From an uncultured Lachnospiraceae bacterium (GTDB taxonomy: Bacteria; Bacillota; Clostridia; Lachnospirales; Lachnospiraceae): a stretch of DNA of 64,000 nt. The stretch lies in contig CADBEN010000003.1 in assembly GCA_902793685.1 (NCBI GenBank), positions 1 to 64,000 of the forward strand, read 5' to 3'. Of the stretch, positions 25,357 through 36,044 are shown one piece after another. The notes under the pieces are model-generated. The model was not told where the DNA came from, did not search any database, and saw only the letters and a list, made by a program, of their open reading frames with translations. Made by a program: the position numbers and the translations under genes. Within the stretch, counting starts at the first letter, position 1. Every line of letters starts with the position of its first letter.

Positions 25357-25590
25357 ATGAAGAACGTCAAGATTTCTCTGAATTCCATTGACAAGGTCAA
25401 ATCATTCGTCAACACGATCGCCCGTTACGATCTGGACTTTGATCTTGTTTCCGGCAGATACGTGATCGATGCGAAGTCCATCATGGGAATCTTCAGCCTG
25501 GATCTGTCCAAGCCGATCGACCTGAACATCCACGGCGATGCCGGCATCGATGATGTCCTTGCTGACCTGAAGCCCTACATCGTAGAGTGA
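25357..25590 (+). CDS. HPr-like protein without the active-site histidine
   Basis: A 77-residue protein with an HPr fold pattern. KSIMGIFSLDLSKPIDL (about 46-62) matches the Ser46-region helix of PTS phosphocarrier HPr (KSIMGVMSL), keeping the serine. The N-terminal stretch that should contain H15 (HARPA) reads NSIDKVKSFVNTIA, with no histidine; the only His, near residue 65, is elsewhere. It therefore cannot carry phosphate in the usual way. Similar solitary proteins are common in Clostridia and may be regulatory. The start follows AAGGAGG. It is alone on the plus strand between two minus-strand units. Confidence 0.85.
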   Translation: MKNVKISLNSIDKVKSFVNTIARYDLDFDLVSGRYVIDAKSIMGIFSLDLSKPIDLNIHGDAGIDDVLADLKPYIVE

Positions 25591-25610
25591 TGCCCCTCAA
25601 CTGAATATGG

Positions 25611-25650
25611 AAAACCGCGCCGGGACCGTGTAATGCGGCCCCGGCGTTTT
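25611..25650. terminator. Bidirectional terminator between HPr-like gene and thiI
   Basis: CGCCGGG-a-CCG pairs with CGG-c-CCCGGCG, flanked by AAAA on the left and TTTT on the right. It serves the two convergent genes. Confidence 0.85.
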
Positions 25651-25655
25651 CTTTG

Positions 25656-26846
25656 TCAGTCCGCCGTGCAGAGGATCCGCTCCTGGGTCTCCACCGCCCG
25701 GGCCACCATCTCATCGATGACGTCCGCGAGCTTCTTCTCGGATTCCCGGATCCGCTCAAGATCCGGATGTGTCACCGGGTGCTTCGCCACAAAGATGGTG
25801 CAGCAGTCCTCGTAAGGCTCGATGGAGGTCTCGTAGGTCCCGATCTGCTCGGAACGCTCGACGATCTCCTGTTTGTCAAAGCCGATCAGCGGCCGGAACA
25901 CCGGCAGCGTGCAGACGTCGTTGGTGCAGACCAGAGAGTCGACGGTCTGGCTTGCCACCTGGCCGATGCTCTCGCCGGTGATAAGGGCCATGGCCCCGGT
26001 CTTTTTCGCCATCTCCTCCGCGATCCGCATCATGTATCTCCGCATGATGATGGTCAGCTCCTCGTGGGGGCACTTTTCATAGATGGCCAGCTGGATCTCG
26101 GTAAAGTTGATGATGTGCAGGTTCACCGGACCCGCGTACTTCGCCACCAGCTTCGCCAGGTCGATGACCTTCTGCTTTGCCCGGTCGCTGGTGTAGGGCG
26201 GCGCGTGGAAGTAGGTCGCCTCGATCAGGACGCCCCGCTTCGCGATCATGTAGCCCGCCACCGGGGAGTCGATCCCGCCGGACAGGAGCAGCATGGCACG
26301 CCCGTTGGTTCCCACCGGCATGCCGCCGGGCCCCGGGATGGTAAGAGAATAGATGCTGACCGCCTCGTTCCGGATCTCCACATGCAGCGGGATCTCCGGC
26401 TCGCGGACGTTGACCGTAAGGTTCGGGCAGGCATCCAGGATGACCGCGCCCAGCTCCGCGCTGATGGTCTCGGAGGTGCCGGGGTAATCCTTGTCGATGC
26501 GCCGCGTGAAGACCTTGAAGGTTTTCTGCTGCGTGCCGTAGACCTCCTTCATGTAACGCACCACCTGCTCTTTTACGAATTCGTAGTCCCGGTTCTCGAA
26601 GCGGACCACCGGGCAGATGGAGACCAGGCCGAAGACATGCTTCAGAGCTTCGATCGTGTCTTCATAATCCGCGCTGCCGTCCGTGTCCACATAGATCCGG
26701 CCGTGCTGGCGGACGATGTCGAAGGTCCCGTCCACTTTGCGGAGGGCGGTTTTCACCTGTCTGATCAGCACATCCTCGAATTTCCAGCGGTTTTTTCCCT
26801 TGACGCCGATCTCTCCGTATTTAATAAGAAACGATCTGAATTCCAT
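25656..26846 (-). CDS. thiI: tRNA 4-thiouridine synthetase ThiI
   Basis: Adenylates U8 of tRNA and transfers sulfur to make s4U; also feeds thiamine thiazole synthesis in some species. It is 396 residues with no C-terminal rhodanese domain, the usual Bacillota form. It begins with NFLD/THUMP-type sequence (LIKYGEIGVKGKNR at about 7-20). The PP-loop is LLSGGIDSPVAGY (about 180-192). A Cys pair (EDCCTIF) near residue 350 probably accepts sulfur. The start is the ATG after AAGGGAGAAC. The adjacent upstream desulfurase gene is the natural sulfur donor. Confidence 0.95.
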   Translation of the reverse strand: MEFRSFLIKYGEIGVKGKNRWKFEDVLIRQVKTALRKVDGTFDIVRQHGRIYVDTDGSADYEDTIEALKHVFGLVSICPVVRFENRDYEFVKEQVVRYMKEVYGTQQKTFKVFTRRIDKDYPGTSETISAELGAVILDACPNLTVNVREPEIPLHVEIRNEAVSIYSLTIPGPGGMPVGTNGRAMLLLSGGIDSPVAGYMIAKRGVLIEATYFHAPPYTSDRAKQKVIDLAKLVAKYAGPVNLHIINFTEIQLAIYEKCPHEELTIIMRRYMMRIAEEMAKKTGAMALITGESIGQVASQTVDSLVCTNDVCTLPVFRPLIGFDKQEIVERSEQIGTYETSIEPYEDCCTIFVAKHPVTHPDLERIRESEKKLADVIDEMVARAVETQERILCTAD

Positions 26847-26920
26847 GTTCTCCCTTTCCTGTCCTTTGAAATCTTTCCGCGCCATAAAAGGCGCTTTTCA
26901 TGCCGGTCCTGCCGGCTTGA

Positions 26921-28075
26921 TTATTTCCTCGTAAATCTGCGAAGCTGCGGCACCAGTTCCCGGAAATTTTCCAGGAAATACTGCGCCTCCTCCTCCGTAT
27001 TGTTCTCGCACAGGCTCACGCGGATGGTCGCGTCCAGAAGCGGCTCAGGAAGCCCGATCCCCTTCAGCGTGCCGGAGATCCCCGGATGGTTCGACGAGCA
27101 GGCCGATCCGCTGGACACATAGATCCCCCGGTCCTCCAGCGCGTGCAGGAGCACCTCGCTCCGGACGCCTTCCACGGAAATGCTGACAATGTGAGGCGCG
27201 CCTGCGTTCCCCTTCTTTGAATTCACGGTCACACCCGGAAGCTCTGTCACGCCGTCGGTGATGAGATCCTTGAGCCGGATCATGCCCGCGATCTTCCCGT
27301 CGAAGTTCTCATAGGCTTCCACACTGGCTTCCCCCAGTCCCGCGATGCCGGGGACGTTGATGGTGCCGCTCCGCATGCCCTTCTGCTGGCCGCCGCCGAA
27401 CAGGATGGGCCGGATCTTTACCCGGCTGTCGATGTAGAGGAAGCCCACGCCCTTCGGCGCGTGCAGCTTGTGACCGCTGACCGCCAGGAGGTCGATGCCC
27501 TCCCGCTTCGGGTAGATCCGGAACTTTCCGTAGCCCTGGATGGCGTCCACATGGAGCAGCGTATCCGGGTTTTTCTCATGAATCGCGGCAGCGATCTCCG
27601 CTATGGGTTCCACCGCGCCCACCTCGTTGTTGACGTACATGACCGACACGAGAGTGGTGTCCTTCCGGACCGCCGCCTTCAGCTCTTCGATGGAGATATG
27701 TCCGTCGCCGTCCACCGGAAGGATGGTGATCTCAAAGCCCAGGGACTCGAGAAAGCAGAGCGGCTGATACACCGCCGGATGTTCCACCGAGGTGGTGATG
27801 AGATGCTTTCCGCGCCGCTCGTTGGCCAGCGCGCAGCCGATGAGGGCGAGGTTGTCGGATTCGGTGCCGCCGGAGGTGAACAGGATCTCCTTCTCCTGCA
27901 CCTTCAGAGTCTTCGCGATCTTCGCCGCAGCTTCCTTTACATAGCGCTCGGCCCTGACGCCCATCCTGTGCTTTGCCGAAGGATTTCCGTAATCCTCCCG
28001 CATGGTCTTCACGACGATATCCAGGACCCGGTCAGACACCCGGGTCGTGGCGGAATTGTCAAAATAAGCTTCCAT
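26921..28075 (-). CDS. Cysteine desulfurase (NifS/IscS-like)
   Basis: PLP enzyme taking sulfur from cysteine as enzyme persulfide. It is 384 residues. The PLP lysine is in SGHKLHAPKGVGFLY (Lys about 203) and the catalytic Cys loop reads SSGSACSSNHPG (Cys about 327). The N-terminus MEAYFDNSATTRVS is typical. The neighbouring thiI suggests a dedicated role in tRNA thiolation, as for Bacillus YrvO/NifZ pairs. No IscU-like scaffold is adjacent, which argues against a general Fe-S operon. Confidence 0.95.
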   Translation of the reverse strand: MEAYFDNSATTRVSDRVLDIVVKTMREDYGNPSAKHRMGVRAERYVKEAAAKIAKTLKVQEKEILFTSGGTESDNLALIGCALANERRGKHLITTSVEHPAVYQPLCFLESLGFEITILPVDGDGHISIEELKAAVRKDTTLVSVMYVNNEVGAVEPIAEIAAAIHEKNPDTLLHVDAIQGYGKFRIYPKREGIDLLAVSGHKLHAPKGVGFLYIDSRVKIRPILFGGGQQKGMRSGTINVPGIAGLGEASVEAYENFDGKIAGMIRLKDLITDGVTELPGVTVNSKKGNAGAPHIVSISVEGVRSEVLLHALEDRGIYVSSGSACSSNHPGISGTLKGIGLPEPLLDATIRVSLCENNTEEEAQYFLENFRELVPQLRRFTRK

Positions 28076-28086
28076 GATGCTCCTTA

Positions 28087-28824
28087 TCAGTTTTCCAGTT
28101 TCAGCAAAAGAAATGAAAGAATCACGAGACCGGCGGTCTCGGTGCGTAGGATCCGCTTCCCGAGGGTCACGGGCCGGAAGCCCAGCGCCTCCGCTTCCCG
28201 GATCTCGGTCTCCTCGAAGCCGCCTTCCGGGCCGATAAACACGGAGATCCTGCTGCCCTCCGGAATCTCTTCAATGATTTTCCGGGTGGCGTCCATGCCC
28301 TCCGCCAGTTCGTAGGGGATCAGCCGGACCTGGTCTGAGGAAGCTTCCTTCAGGGCTTCCCGGAAGGACACCGGCATCCCCACCTCGGGGATCCTGTGAC
28401 GGCCGGACTGCTTCGCGGCGCTCTCCGCGATGGCCTGCCAGCGGCGCACCCGGTTCTCCGCCTTCTTCGGGTCCAGCTTTACGATGCAGCGCTTCGTCTC
28501 CACCGGGACGATCCGGGACACGCCGAGCTCCACCGCCTTCTGGACGATCAGCTCCATCTTGTCGCTCTTCGGAAGTCCCTGCCATAGGGTAATACTGGCC
28601 GGGAGCTCCCGGACGTCCCGGTTCTCCTCAAACACCGTGAGGCGGACCTCCTCCTTCGTGATCTCCTCGATCCCGCAGAGATACTCCCAGTCCTCCCCGG
28701 CGCTCAGCAGCACCTTTTCTCCGGGCTTCATCCGGAGCACGTTTCCGATATGATTCACGTCCGGGCCTGTGATCACGGCCCGGTCCCCGGAGATCTGCTC
28801 CGGCTTCACGAAGAAATGGTACAT
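28087..28824 (-). CDS. rsmE: 16S rRNA m3U1498 methyltransferase RsmE
   Basis: SPOUT-fold methyltransferase acting on the small-subunit rRNA near the decoding centre. It is 245 residues. A PUA-like N-terminus (HHFFVK-type start MYHFFVKPEQ) is followed by the knotted domain with VFIGPEGGFEETE (about 196-208) and LGKRILRTETA (about 222-232), which form the SAM site. It starts 3 bp after prmA, as in the Bacillus dnaK operon (yqeU). Confidence 0.95.
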   Translation of the reverse strand: MYHFFVKPEQISGDRAVITGPDVNHIGNVLRMKPGEKVLLSAGEDWEYLCGIEEITKEEVRLTVFEENRDVRELPASITLWQGLPKSDKMELIVQKAVELGVSRIVPVETKRCIVKLDPKKAENRVRRWQAIAESAAKQSGRHRIPEVGMPVSFREALKEASSDQVRLIPYELAEGMDATRKIIEEIPEGSRISVFIGPEGGFEETEIREAEALGFRPVTLGKRILRTETAGLVILSFLLLKLEN

Positions 28825-28827
28825 GTC

Positions 28828-29820
28828 TTATCTCCGTCTCGCAGTCACATTGACCCACTCGCCCTGGTGGTTGACCTCCAGGACTTCAAATTCCGGATTC
28901 TTCGCGAAGGCATCAAGGACGTCCTGTTCCTTGGTGTCGATGATGCCGGAGGTGATGAAGATGCCGCCGTGTTTGATGTGCGGGGCGATCTCCGCCTGCA
29001 GGAGGATGATGACCGGGGCGAGAATGTTCGCCACCGCGATGTCATACTGTTCCTCTCCCGCCCAGGCCTGGATCTCCGGGTCGTCGATCAGGTTTCCGCA
29101 GACCATCTCAAACTGGTCCGGGGTGAGGCCGTTGCTCTTCAGATTGTCCTGCACCGCCTCCGCCGCGTTGTCATCCAGATCCGTAGCCTTCACATGGGCC
29201 GCGCCCAGCTTCAGCGCTGCGATCCCGAGGATCCCGCTGCCGGTGCCCACGTCCAGGATCTGCGCGCCGCCGGCGCTGCCGTCCGGTTTCCCTGTGGTGC
29301 CGGACTGTTTCAGATACTTTTCGATCTGCCGGATGCAGAGCTGCGTCGTCTCGTGGGAGCCGGTGCCGAAGGCCGTCCCCGGATCGATCTGGATCAGGAC
29401 CTTTCCCTCCATGCCTTCCGGGACCTCTTCCCAGGTCGGCTTGATCAGGATCTCGTCCACGGTAAAGGGGTGGAAAAACTGCTTCCAGTTGTTGATCCAG
29501 TCCTTGTCCTCGGTCTCGCTCTCCGTGATGGTGCGCTTTCCGAGATCCGTGAACGCGGAGAGCTCGTCCAGGCATTCCTCCGCCTTCTTCAGCATCCCCT
29601 CCGGATCCTGGTCCGGATCCAGATAAAAGCTGACGCGGGCAGTGCCGTCGTCCGGGGGAAGTTCCGGAAGGATGTCGATGAACATCCCCTTCGTCTCACC
29701 CTCGGTCAGCGGGACATTGTCCTCGATCTCAATTCCCTCGATGCCCAGCTCCGCAAAAGAAGCGCTGATCAGGTCCACAGCCTCTGTCGTCGTCTCCAGT
29801 GTATATTTTTTCCACTTCAT
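28828..29820 (-). CDS. prmA: Ribosomal protein L11 methyltransferase PrmA
   Basis: Trimethylates amino groups of ribosomal protein L11. It is 330 residues. The N-terminal L11-recognition domain (to about 150) is followed by TAFGTGSHETT (about 157-167) and SAM motif I LDVGTGSGILGIAALKLGA (about 193-211). The post-I acidic residue lies in VKATDLDDNA, and an N-A-N-I-L motif (ANILAPV) is also present. It follows dnaJ and precedes rsmE, the conserved heat-shock operon order. Confidence 0.95.
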   Translation of the reverse strand: MKWKKYTLETTTEAVDLISASFAELGIEGIEIEDNVPLTEGETKGMFIDILPELPPDDGTARVSFYLDPDQDPEGMLKKAEECLDELSAFTDLGKRTITESETEDKDWINNWKQFFHPFTVDEILIKPTWEEVPEGMEGKVLIQIDPGTAFGTGSHETTQLCIRQIEKYLKQSGTTGKPDGSAGGAQILDVGTGSGILGIAALKLGAAHVKATDLDDNAAEAVQDNLKSNGLTPDQFEMVCGNLIDDPEIQAWAGEEQYDIAVANILAPVIILLQAEIAPHIKHGGIFITSGIIDTKEQDVLDAFAKNPEFEVLEVNHQGEWVNVTARRR

Positions 29821-29884
29821 ATTATGTAGAACTCCCGTAAGATCTGTTTGCGCCCCGGATCCGGGGTGCCGGATAACTATAATG

Positions 29885-29912
29885 AAAGGGTTGAGTCCTT
29901 GCTCAACCCTTT
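29885..29912 (-). terminator. Hairpin between dnaJ and prmA
   Basis: AAAGGGTTGAG and CTCAACCCTTT form an 11-bp perfect stem with a 6-nt loop in the 128-bp gap. There is no long T tract, so partial termination or RNA processing is more likely than a full stop. Confidence 0.6.
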
Positions 29913-29948
29913 CGGAGTATTTTACGTTTTTCTCTGCGGTCTGTCAAC

Positions 29949-31097
29949 TTATTTGAAAATGCCGCCCTTTTTCTTCGATCCGCTGCCGGTCATCAGATCA
30001 TCGAAGTGCTGCAGCGCTTCCTTCTGGGCTGCCGTAAGCTTGTCCGGGACCTCGACCACCAGAGTAGCGTAGTGGTCGCCGCGGATATTCTTGTTGCGGA
30101 GCGTCGGGACGCCCTTGCCGCGCAGGCGCACCCGTGTATCGGTCTTGGTGCCGGGTTTCACGTCGTATTCCACCTCGCCGTCCACGGTCTTGATGCGGAT
30201 GGGGCCGCCCAGGGCTGCCCGCGCGAAGGAGATCGGGACAGTGGAGAAGATGTTCGTGTCCTGGCGCTTGAAGATGGGGTGCGGGCTGACGATGCATTCC
30301 ACCAGAAGGTCGCCGCGCTCGCCGCCGTTGCTTCCCGGCTCGCCGCCGCCGGCCATCCGGACCGAAAGCCCGTTGTCGATGCCTGCGGGAATCGTGACGC
30401 GGAAGGTCTTCCGCTTCTGATTGTAACCGGTTCCGTTGCAGCCGGGGCACTTATCCTTGATGACCTTTCCGGTGCCGCGGCAGTTCGGACAGGTCTGCAC
30501 GTTCTGCATGGTTCCGAAGACGGTCCGGCTCATCTGGACGATCCGCCCCTTGCCCTGACAGGTCGTGCAGGTCACCGGGCTTGTTCCGGGCTTCGCGCCT
30601 GTGCCGCCGCAGGTGGAGCAGGTCTCCTTGAAATTGATAGTGATCTCCTTCTCGCAGCCGAAGACCGCTTCCTCAAAGGTGAGCCGCACCGAGGTGCGGA
30701 CGTTCGCGCCTCTCTGGGGCTCATAGGCCGACTGGGAGGACCGTCTGCCGCTGCCGAAAATATCGCTGAAACCGCCGCCGAAGCCGCCGCCGAACAGGTC
30801 TCCGAAAATATCGCTGAAATCCGCGCTGCTGTAATCGAAGCCGCCCGGGCCGCCGCCGGCAGCGCCGTCAAATGCCGCATGGCCGAACTGGTCATACTTC
30901 TGCCGCTTTTCCGGATCGCTCAGCACCGAGTACGCTTCACTTGCCTCCTTGAATTTTGCCTCAGCTTCCTTGTCCCCGGGATTTGCGTCCGGGTGATACT
31001 TCTTCGCAAGGGCACGGTAGGCTTTTTTCAGAGCAGCGTCGTCCGCGTCCTTCGGAACGCCGAGGACCTCGTAGTAATCGCGCTTCTGTTCTGCCAT
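29949..31097 (-). CDS. dnaJ: Chaperone DnaJ (type I Hsp40)
   Basis: Co-chaperone that delivers clients to DnaK and stimulates its ATPase. It is 382 residues. The J domain holds HPD in [11 protein letters not shown] (about 34-44). A Gly/Phe region (about 75-125) follows. The zinc domain has four CxxCxGxG repeats: [32 protein letters not shown]. The C-terminal substrate domains end the protein. It is separated from dnaK by 102 bp that contain a GC-rich hairpin. Confidence 0.98.
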   Translation of the reverse strand: MAEQKRDYYEVLGVPKDADDAALKKAYRALAKKYHPDANPGDKEAEAKFKEASEAYSVLSDPEKRQKYDQFGHAAFDGAAGGGPGGFDYSSADFSDIFGDLFGGGFGGGFSDIFGSGRRSSQSAYEPQRGANVRTSVRLTFEEAVFGCEKEITINFKETCSTCGGTGAKPGTSPVTCTTCQGKGRIVQMSRTVFGTMQNVQTCPNCRGTGKVIKDKCPGCNGTGYNQKRKTFRVTIPAGIDNGLSVRMAGGGEPGSNGGERGDLLVECIVSPHPIFKRQDTNIFSTVPISFARAALGGPIRIKTVDGEVEYDVKPGTKTDTRVRLRGKGVPTLRNKNIRGDHYATLVVEVPDKLTAAQKEALQHFDDLMTGSGSKKKGGIFK

Positions 31098-31133
31098 CTG
31101 ACTTGTTTCCTTTCATTATTTATGACCGACACT

Positions 31134-31161
31134 GTCCGGGGCACCGCAAAGCGCCCCGGAC
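31134..31161 (-). promoter_or_regulatory. GC-rich hairpin between dnaK and dnaJ
   Basis: GTCCGGGGC (31134-31142) pairs with GCCCCGGAC (31153-31161) with a 10-nt loop. There is no T tract. It may reduce dnaJ relative to dnaK or be a processing site, as hairpins at this position do in other heat-shock operons. Confidence 0.55.
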
Positions 31162-31199
31162 CGTATCGATTTTACTTTATTCCTGCCGTCCGGTCCGTG

Positions 31200-33056
<1,857 letters not shown>

Positions 33057-33098
33057 AATGATTGATCCTCCTCAAATTGATGAAGTTAATGTATTAAT

Positions 33099-33794
33099 TC
33101 AGTTTGCGACTTTTACCATGCTGAATCTGAGCACAGTGTCGCGGTACATATATCCCTTCTGGAACACTTCGACAATGGTGTTCTCTCCGACTGTCTCATC
33201 CTCCACATGCATGACTGCGTTGTGGTAATTCGGGTCGAAGGGCTTGCCCAGGCAGTCCATCGGGGTAACACCGGCGCCTTCCAGGTTCTTTAAAAGCTGC
33301 CGGTAGATCATTTCCATTCCGTCCGCAAAGGCTTTTGCCTCCGGATCATCCGGAACGTTGTCCAGGCCCCGCTCGAAATTGTCTATCACGGGGAGCAGCT
33401 TCTCCAGGACGTTCTTCGCGCCCATGTCAAACATGGCTGCCTTCTCCCGGTCTGTGCGCTTCCGGTAATTGTCAAATTCCGCAAGGTTTCTGCGGACCTG
33501 ATCCTTCAGATCCTCGATCTGCTGATCTTTCGGATCTTTCTTTTCCTTTTTTCCGTCTTCCTTTTTCTCAGCCGCTTCCTCAGCTGCTGCCGCGGCTGCC
33601 GCGGCCTTCGCGGCTGCCTCCGCTTCGCTTTCCGGCTCCGCGGCAGTCTCCTCCGCTCCGGTCTCAGGCTCCGCAGCACAGGCTCCGTCGTCTGTCTCCG
33701 GTTCTGCGGCGGTTTTCTCCGCTTCGGCATCCTCTGCGGCTTCGCAGGCTTTGCGGATCACCTCGTCCGCTTCGTTCTCATAAAAGTCTTTCAT
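33099..33794 (-). CDS. grpE: Nucleotide exchange factor GrpE
   Basis: Homodimeric exchange factor for DnaK. It is 231 residues; residues 1-80 are an acidic Ala/Glu-rich extension. A long coiled coil (DQQIEDLKDQVRRNLAEFDN, about 87-106) leads to NYRKRTDREKA. The beta domain carries PFDPNYHNAVMHVEDE, typical of the family. The start is the ATG after GGTGGGGAATG; the longer in-frame start at 33929 would overlap hrcA. Confidence 0.96.
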   Translation of the reverse strand: MKDFYENEADEVIRKACEAAEDAEAEKTAAEPETDDGACAAEPETGAEETAAEPESEAEAAAKAAAAAAAAEEAAEKKEDGKKEKKDPKDQQIEDLKDQVRRNLAEFDNYRKRTDREKAAMFDMGAKNVLEKLLPVIDNFERGLDNVPDDPEAKAFADGMEMIYRQLLKNLEGAGVTPMDCLGKPFDPNYHNAVMHVEDETVGENTIVEVFQKGYMYRDTVLRFSMVKVAN

Positions 33795-33879
33795 GTCATT
33801 CCCCACCGAAAAATCTTTTTCTTTATTTAAAATCACCCGTTCCGGTGCCTTCCTTTCCGATTTCAGCGGACCGTCTGTT

Positions 33880-34950
33880 CTAATCCGGCGCTCCGTTTCC
33901 TTCAGCAGATCCGTCTCCGCCGTCCTCAAAGTTTCCTTCCAGCTGCTTCATGACTGTCCGCAGCGTTGAGAGCACCTTTTCGTAATCCATCCGCTTCGGC
34001 CCGACGATCCCTATGGTGCCCCGCAGGCCGCCGCCCAAGTCGTAATTCGCAGTGACCATGCTGCAGTCCGCCATATCCGGCACCGGCGTCTCGTCGCCGA
34101 TAAACACCTGGATCCCGTCGTGTTCCGCGTCCTCCGCCTCACCGACGTCCCGGAGCACCCGCTTCAGCTGGTCCTTTTCCTCAAAGGTCCGGATCAGCCG
34201 GCTTGCGCTCTCACTGTCTGTAAGTTCCGGATACTTGAACACATTCGTGGCGCCGCTGGTGTAGATCTGGAGATCATCGTCCTCCCGGAAGGCTTCCGCC
34301 AGCTCGTTCAGGACACTTTCCACCAGTTCCCGGTGCTCTCCCGCGTCTGCCTTCAGCTTCCGGATCACATCCAGATTGATCTCATTGATCGCAAGCCCGT
34401 TCAGACTGGTGTTCAGAAGAATATTCAGGTTCAGGATCTCCTGATCCGTGAGTTCCCTGCCCACCGGGATGAACTTGTTGCTGATGATGTTGCCTTCCAC
34501 GACGATCACGACGAGGAGGCGGTTCCGCTCCATTCTGGAAAGCTGCAGAAGCTTGATCCGCGCTTTGTGGGCGCTGGGTCCTGTGATCATGGCCGCATAG
34601 TTCGTGTTCGCGGCGAGGAGCCGTGCCATCTGCTTCAGCACTGTCTCAACTTTGTCCATCCGCTGAGACATGGCATCCTTCAATTCCTGGACCTCTGCCT
34701 GCTTTTCCTTCAGGATCTCGTCTACATAGAATCGGTATCCCTTATCTGTGGGCGTCCTTCCTGCGGATGTATGCGGCTGATGCAGATATCCGAGATCCTC
34801 GAGATCACACATCTCATTGCGGATCGTGGCGCTGCTGAGCTTCAGCTCCGGAAGCTTGGAGATGGTCCTTGAACCGACCGGCTCTCCTGTTTCCAGATAA
34901 TTCTTTATTACCGCTTTCAGGATCAGGACCTTTCTGCTGTCAAGCTCCAT
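33880..34950 (-). CDS. hrcA: Heat-shock transcription repressor HrcA
   Basis: Binds CIRCE and represses the dnaK operon; its folding depends on GroEL, so stress titrates it. It is 356 residues. The winged-helix N-terminus (ILKAVIKNYLETGEPVGSRT split at about 8-27; LSSATIRNEM at about 33-42) is followed by GYLHQPHTSAGRTPTDKGYR (about 50-69), which is diagnostic. The C-terminal GAF-like dimer region has GTIGIVGPKRMDYEKV. The start is the ATG after AAAGGAGAGG; an earlier in-frame ATG at 34980 lies inside CIRCE. Confidence 0.97.
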   Translation of the reverse strand: MELDSRKVLILKAVIKNYLETGEPVGSRTISKLPELKLSSATIRNEMCDLEDLGYLHQPHTSAGRTPTDKGYRFYVDEILKEKQAEVQELKDAMSQRMDKVETVLKQMARLLAANTNYAAMITGPSAHKARIKLLQLSRMERNRLLVVIVVEGNIISNKFIPVGRELTDQEILNLNILLNTSLNGLAINEINLDVIRKLKADAGEHRELVESVLNELAEAFREDDDLQIYTSGATNVFKYPELTDSESASRLIRTFEEKDQLKRVLRDVGEAEDAEHDGIQVFIGDETPVPDMADCSMVTANYDLGGGLRGTIGIVGPKRMDYEKVLSTLRTVMKQLEGNFEDGGDGSAEGNGAPD

Positions 34951-34969
34951 GGCCTCTCCTTTTCTGTTA

Positions 34970-34996
34970 TTAGCACTCATCTACTTTGAGTGCTAA
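34970..34996 (-). promoter_or_regulatory. CIRCE operator
   Basis: Perfect TTAGCACTC-N9-GAGTGCTAA, the HrcA binding site, located between the promoter and the hrcA start. Confidence 0.98.
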
Positions 34997-35010
34997 CATC
35001 TACACTGCAT

Positions 35011-35039
35011 ACTATATCCCTGCCCGCAGTGTTTGTCAA
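35011..35039 (-). promoter_or_regulatory. Sigma-A promoter of the hrcA-grpE-dnaK-dnaJ operon
   Basis: -35 TTGACA (35039-35034), exactly 17 bp, -10 TATAGT (35016-35011). CIRCE begins 14 bp downstream, so HrcA would block initiation or early elongation. Confidence 0.92.
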
Positions 35040-35254
35040 CAGATTTTCTGACGTTCACAAGGTTTTCATAATGTACAGTTTCTCAAATCTCCTCTGTCGT
35101 TTTTCTTAGGTTCCGGCATCTTCCCTTGACAATCGCACCGTTGTCATTTATCGTTACAGGTGTTTCATTTAACAAATATGTAACAATTGGATAACGGTTC
35201 GGCCCCGGCCGGGGCAGACCCGCTGCCGCTTTCATACGGAAAGGAGTTCCGCTG

Positions 35255-35818
35255 ATGAAAACCGCAAAACTCGCTTTTCTTTCTATATTAATAAGCGCAT
35301 CTCTCGCGCTCCCGGTCTTTGCCGCGACAGGCCCCCGCAGTGCCATGGACAAGCTGGCTGAAGACCAGGCCCAGGAAGCTCTGAACGCCGTAAGCGGACC
35401 CGCCTTCGGGATCTCCGCGGACCAGGCCCGCGCAGCAGGAGCCGTATCCGTCGATGCGGAAGCCGCGGAAAGCACCGCAGCTGACGGAAGTGAGGCCGCA
35501 TCCGCAGGCGTCGCTCCCGGGCAGGCTCCGGTCACCGAAGAAAAGGGTGCCTATCTCGGACAGTTCAAGACCACCGGCTACTATAATTCCCACGGCTGTG
35601 CCAGTGCGGACGGCAGCTGGCCCCGCGCTCAGCATACCGTCTCCACAGACTGGTCCGTGCTTCCCCCGGGAACCCGGATCCGTTTCGGCGACAGCGACAT
35701 CGTCTATACGGTCGAAGATACCGGAGTCCACGGCAATATGGTGGACGTCTACTATGAGACCTACTCCGAAGCGATGAGCCACGGCCTGCAGTATAAGGAC
35801 GTTTATCTGGCGGAATGA
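35255..35818 (+). CDS. Secreted 3D-domain protein (first of two)
   Basis: A 187-residue exported protein. The signal peptide (about 1-24) ends in VFAA. An Ala-rich linker (about 30-110) leads to a C-terminal 3D domain (about 115-187). The three-Asp pattern shows as STDWSVLPPGTRI, VEDTGVHGNMVDVYYE and the end YKDVYLAE. 3D domains are the catalytic folds of MltA-like transglycosylases and Rpf/YabE-type enzymes, so a peptidoglycan-cleaving role is plausible. RBS AAAGGAG sits 8 nt before ATG. A TTGACA at 35126-35131 could be its -35. Confidence 0.85.
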   Translation: MKTAKLAFLSILISASLALPVFAATGPRSAMDKLAEDQAQEALNAVSGPAFGISADQARAAGAVSVDAEAAESTAADGSEAASAGVAPGQAPVTEEKGAYLGQFKTTGYYNSHGCASADGSWPRAQHTVSTDWSVLPPGTRIRFGDSDIVYTVEDTGVHGNMVDVYYETYSEAMSHGLQYKDVYLAE

Positions 35819-35972
35819 CCGCTCTGTCCTCGTGGTTCGCAGGAGTATATGTTAACTAATTATGTCAACTTGAAATAGTTTTTACAAGTTTATGTCAACG
35901 TTATTTCGCGGTTCTTCTCATTGAAGATCCGCATTTTTATTGACTTTTTTAAATTTTTCTTCTGTTGGGGGG

Positions 35973-36000
35973 TTGACAATATAAATTTTTATGTTACTAT
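35973..36000 (+). promoter_or_regulatory. Promoter of the second 3D-domain gene
   Basis: -35 TTGACA (35973-35978), 16 bp, -10 TACTAT (35995-36000), in an AT-rich stretch that contrasts with the GC-rich surroundings. Upstream, TATGTCAAC-like words recur three times between 35848 and 35901. Confidence 0.75.
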
Positions 36001-36044
36001 GTGCATGTCAAAATATTACGCAAATGTTAAGAGGTTTTACGAAA

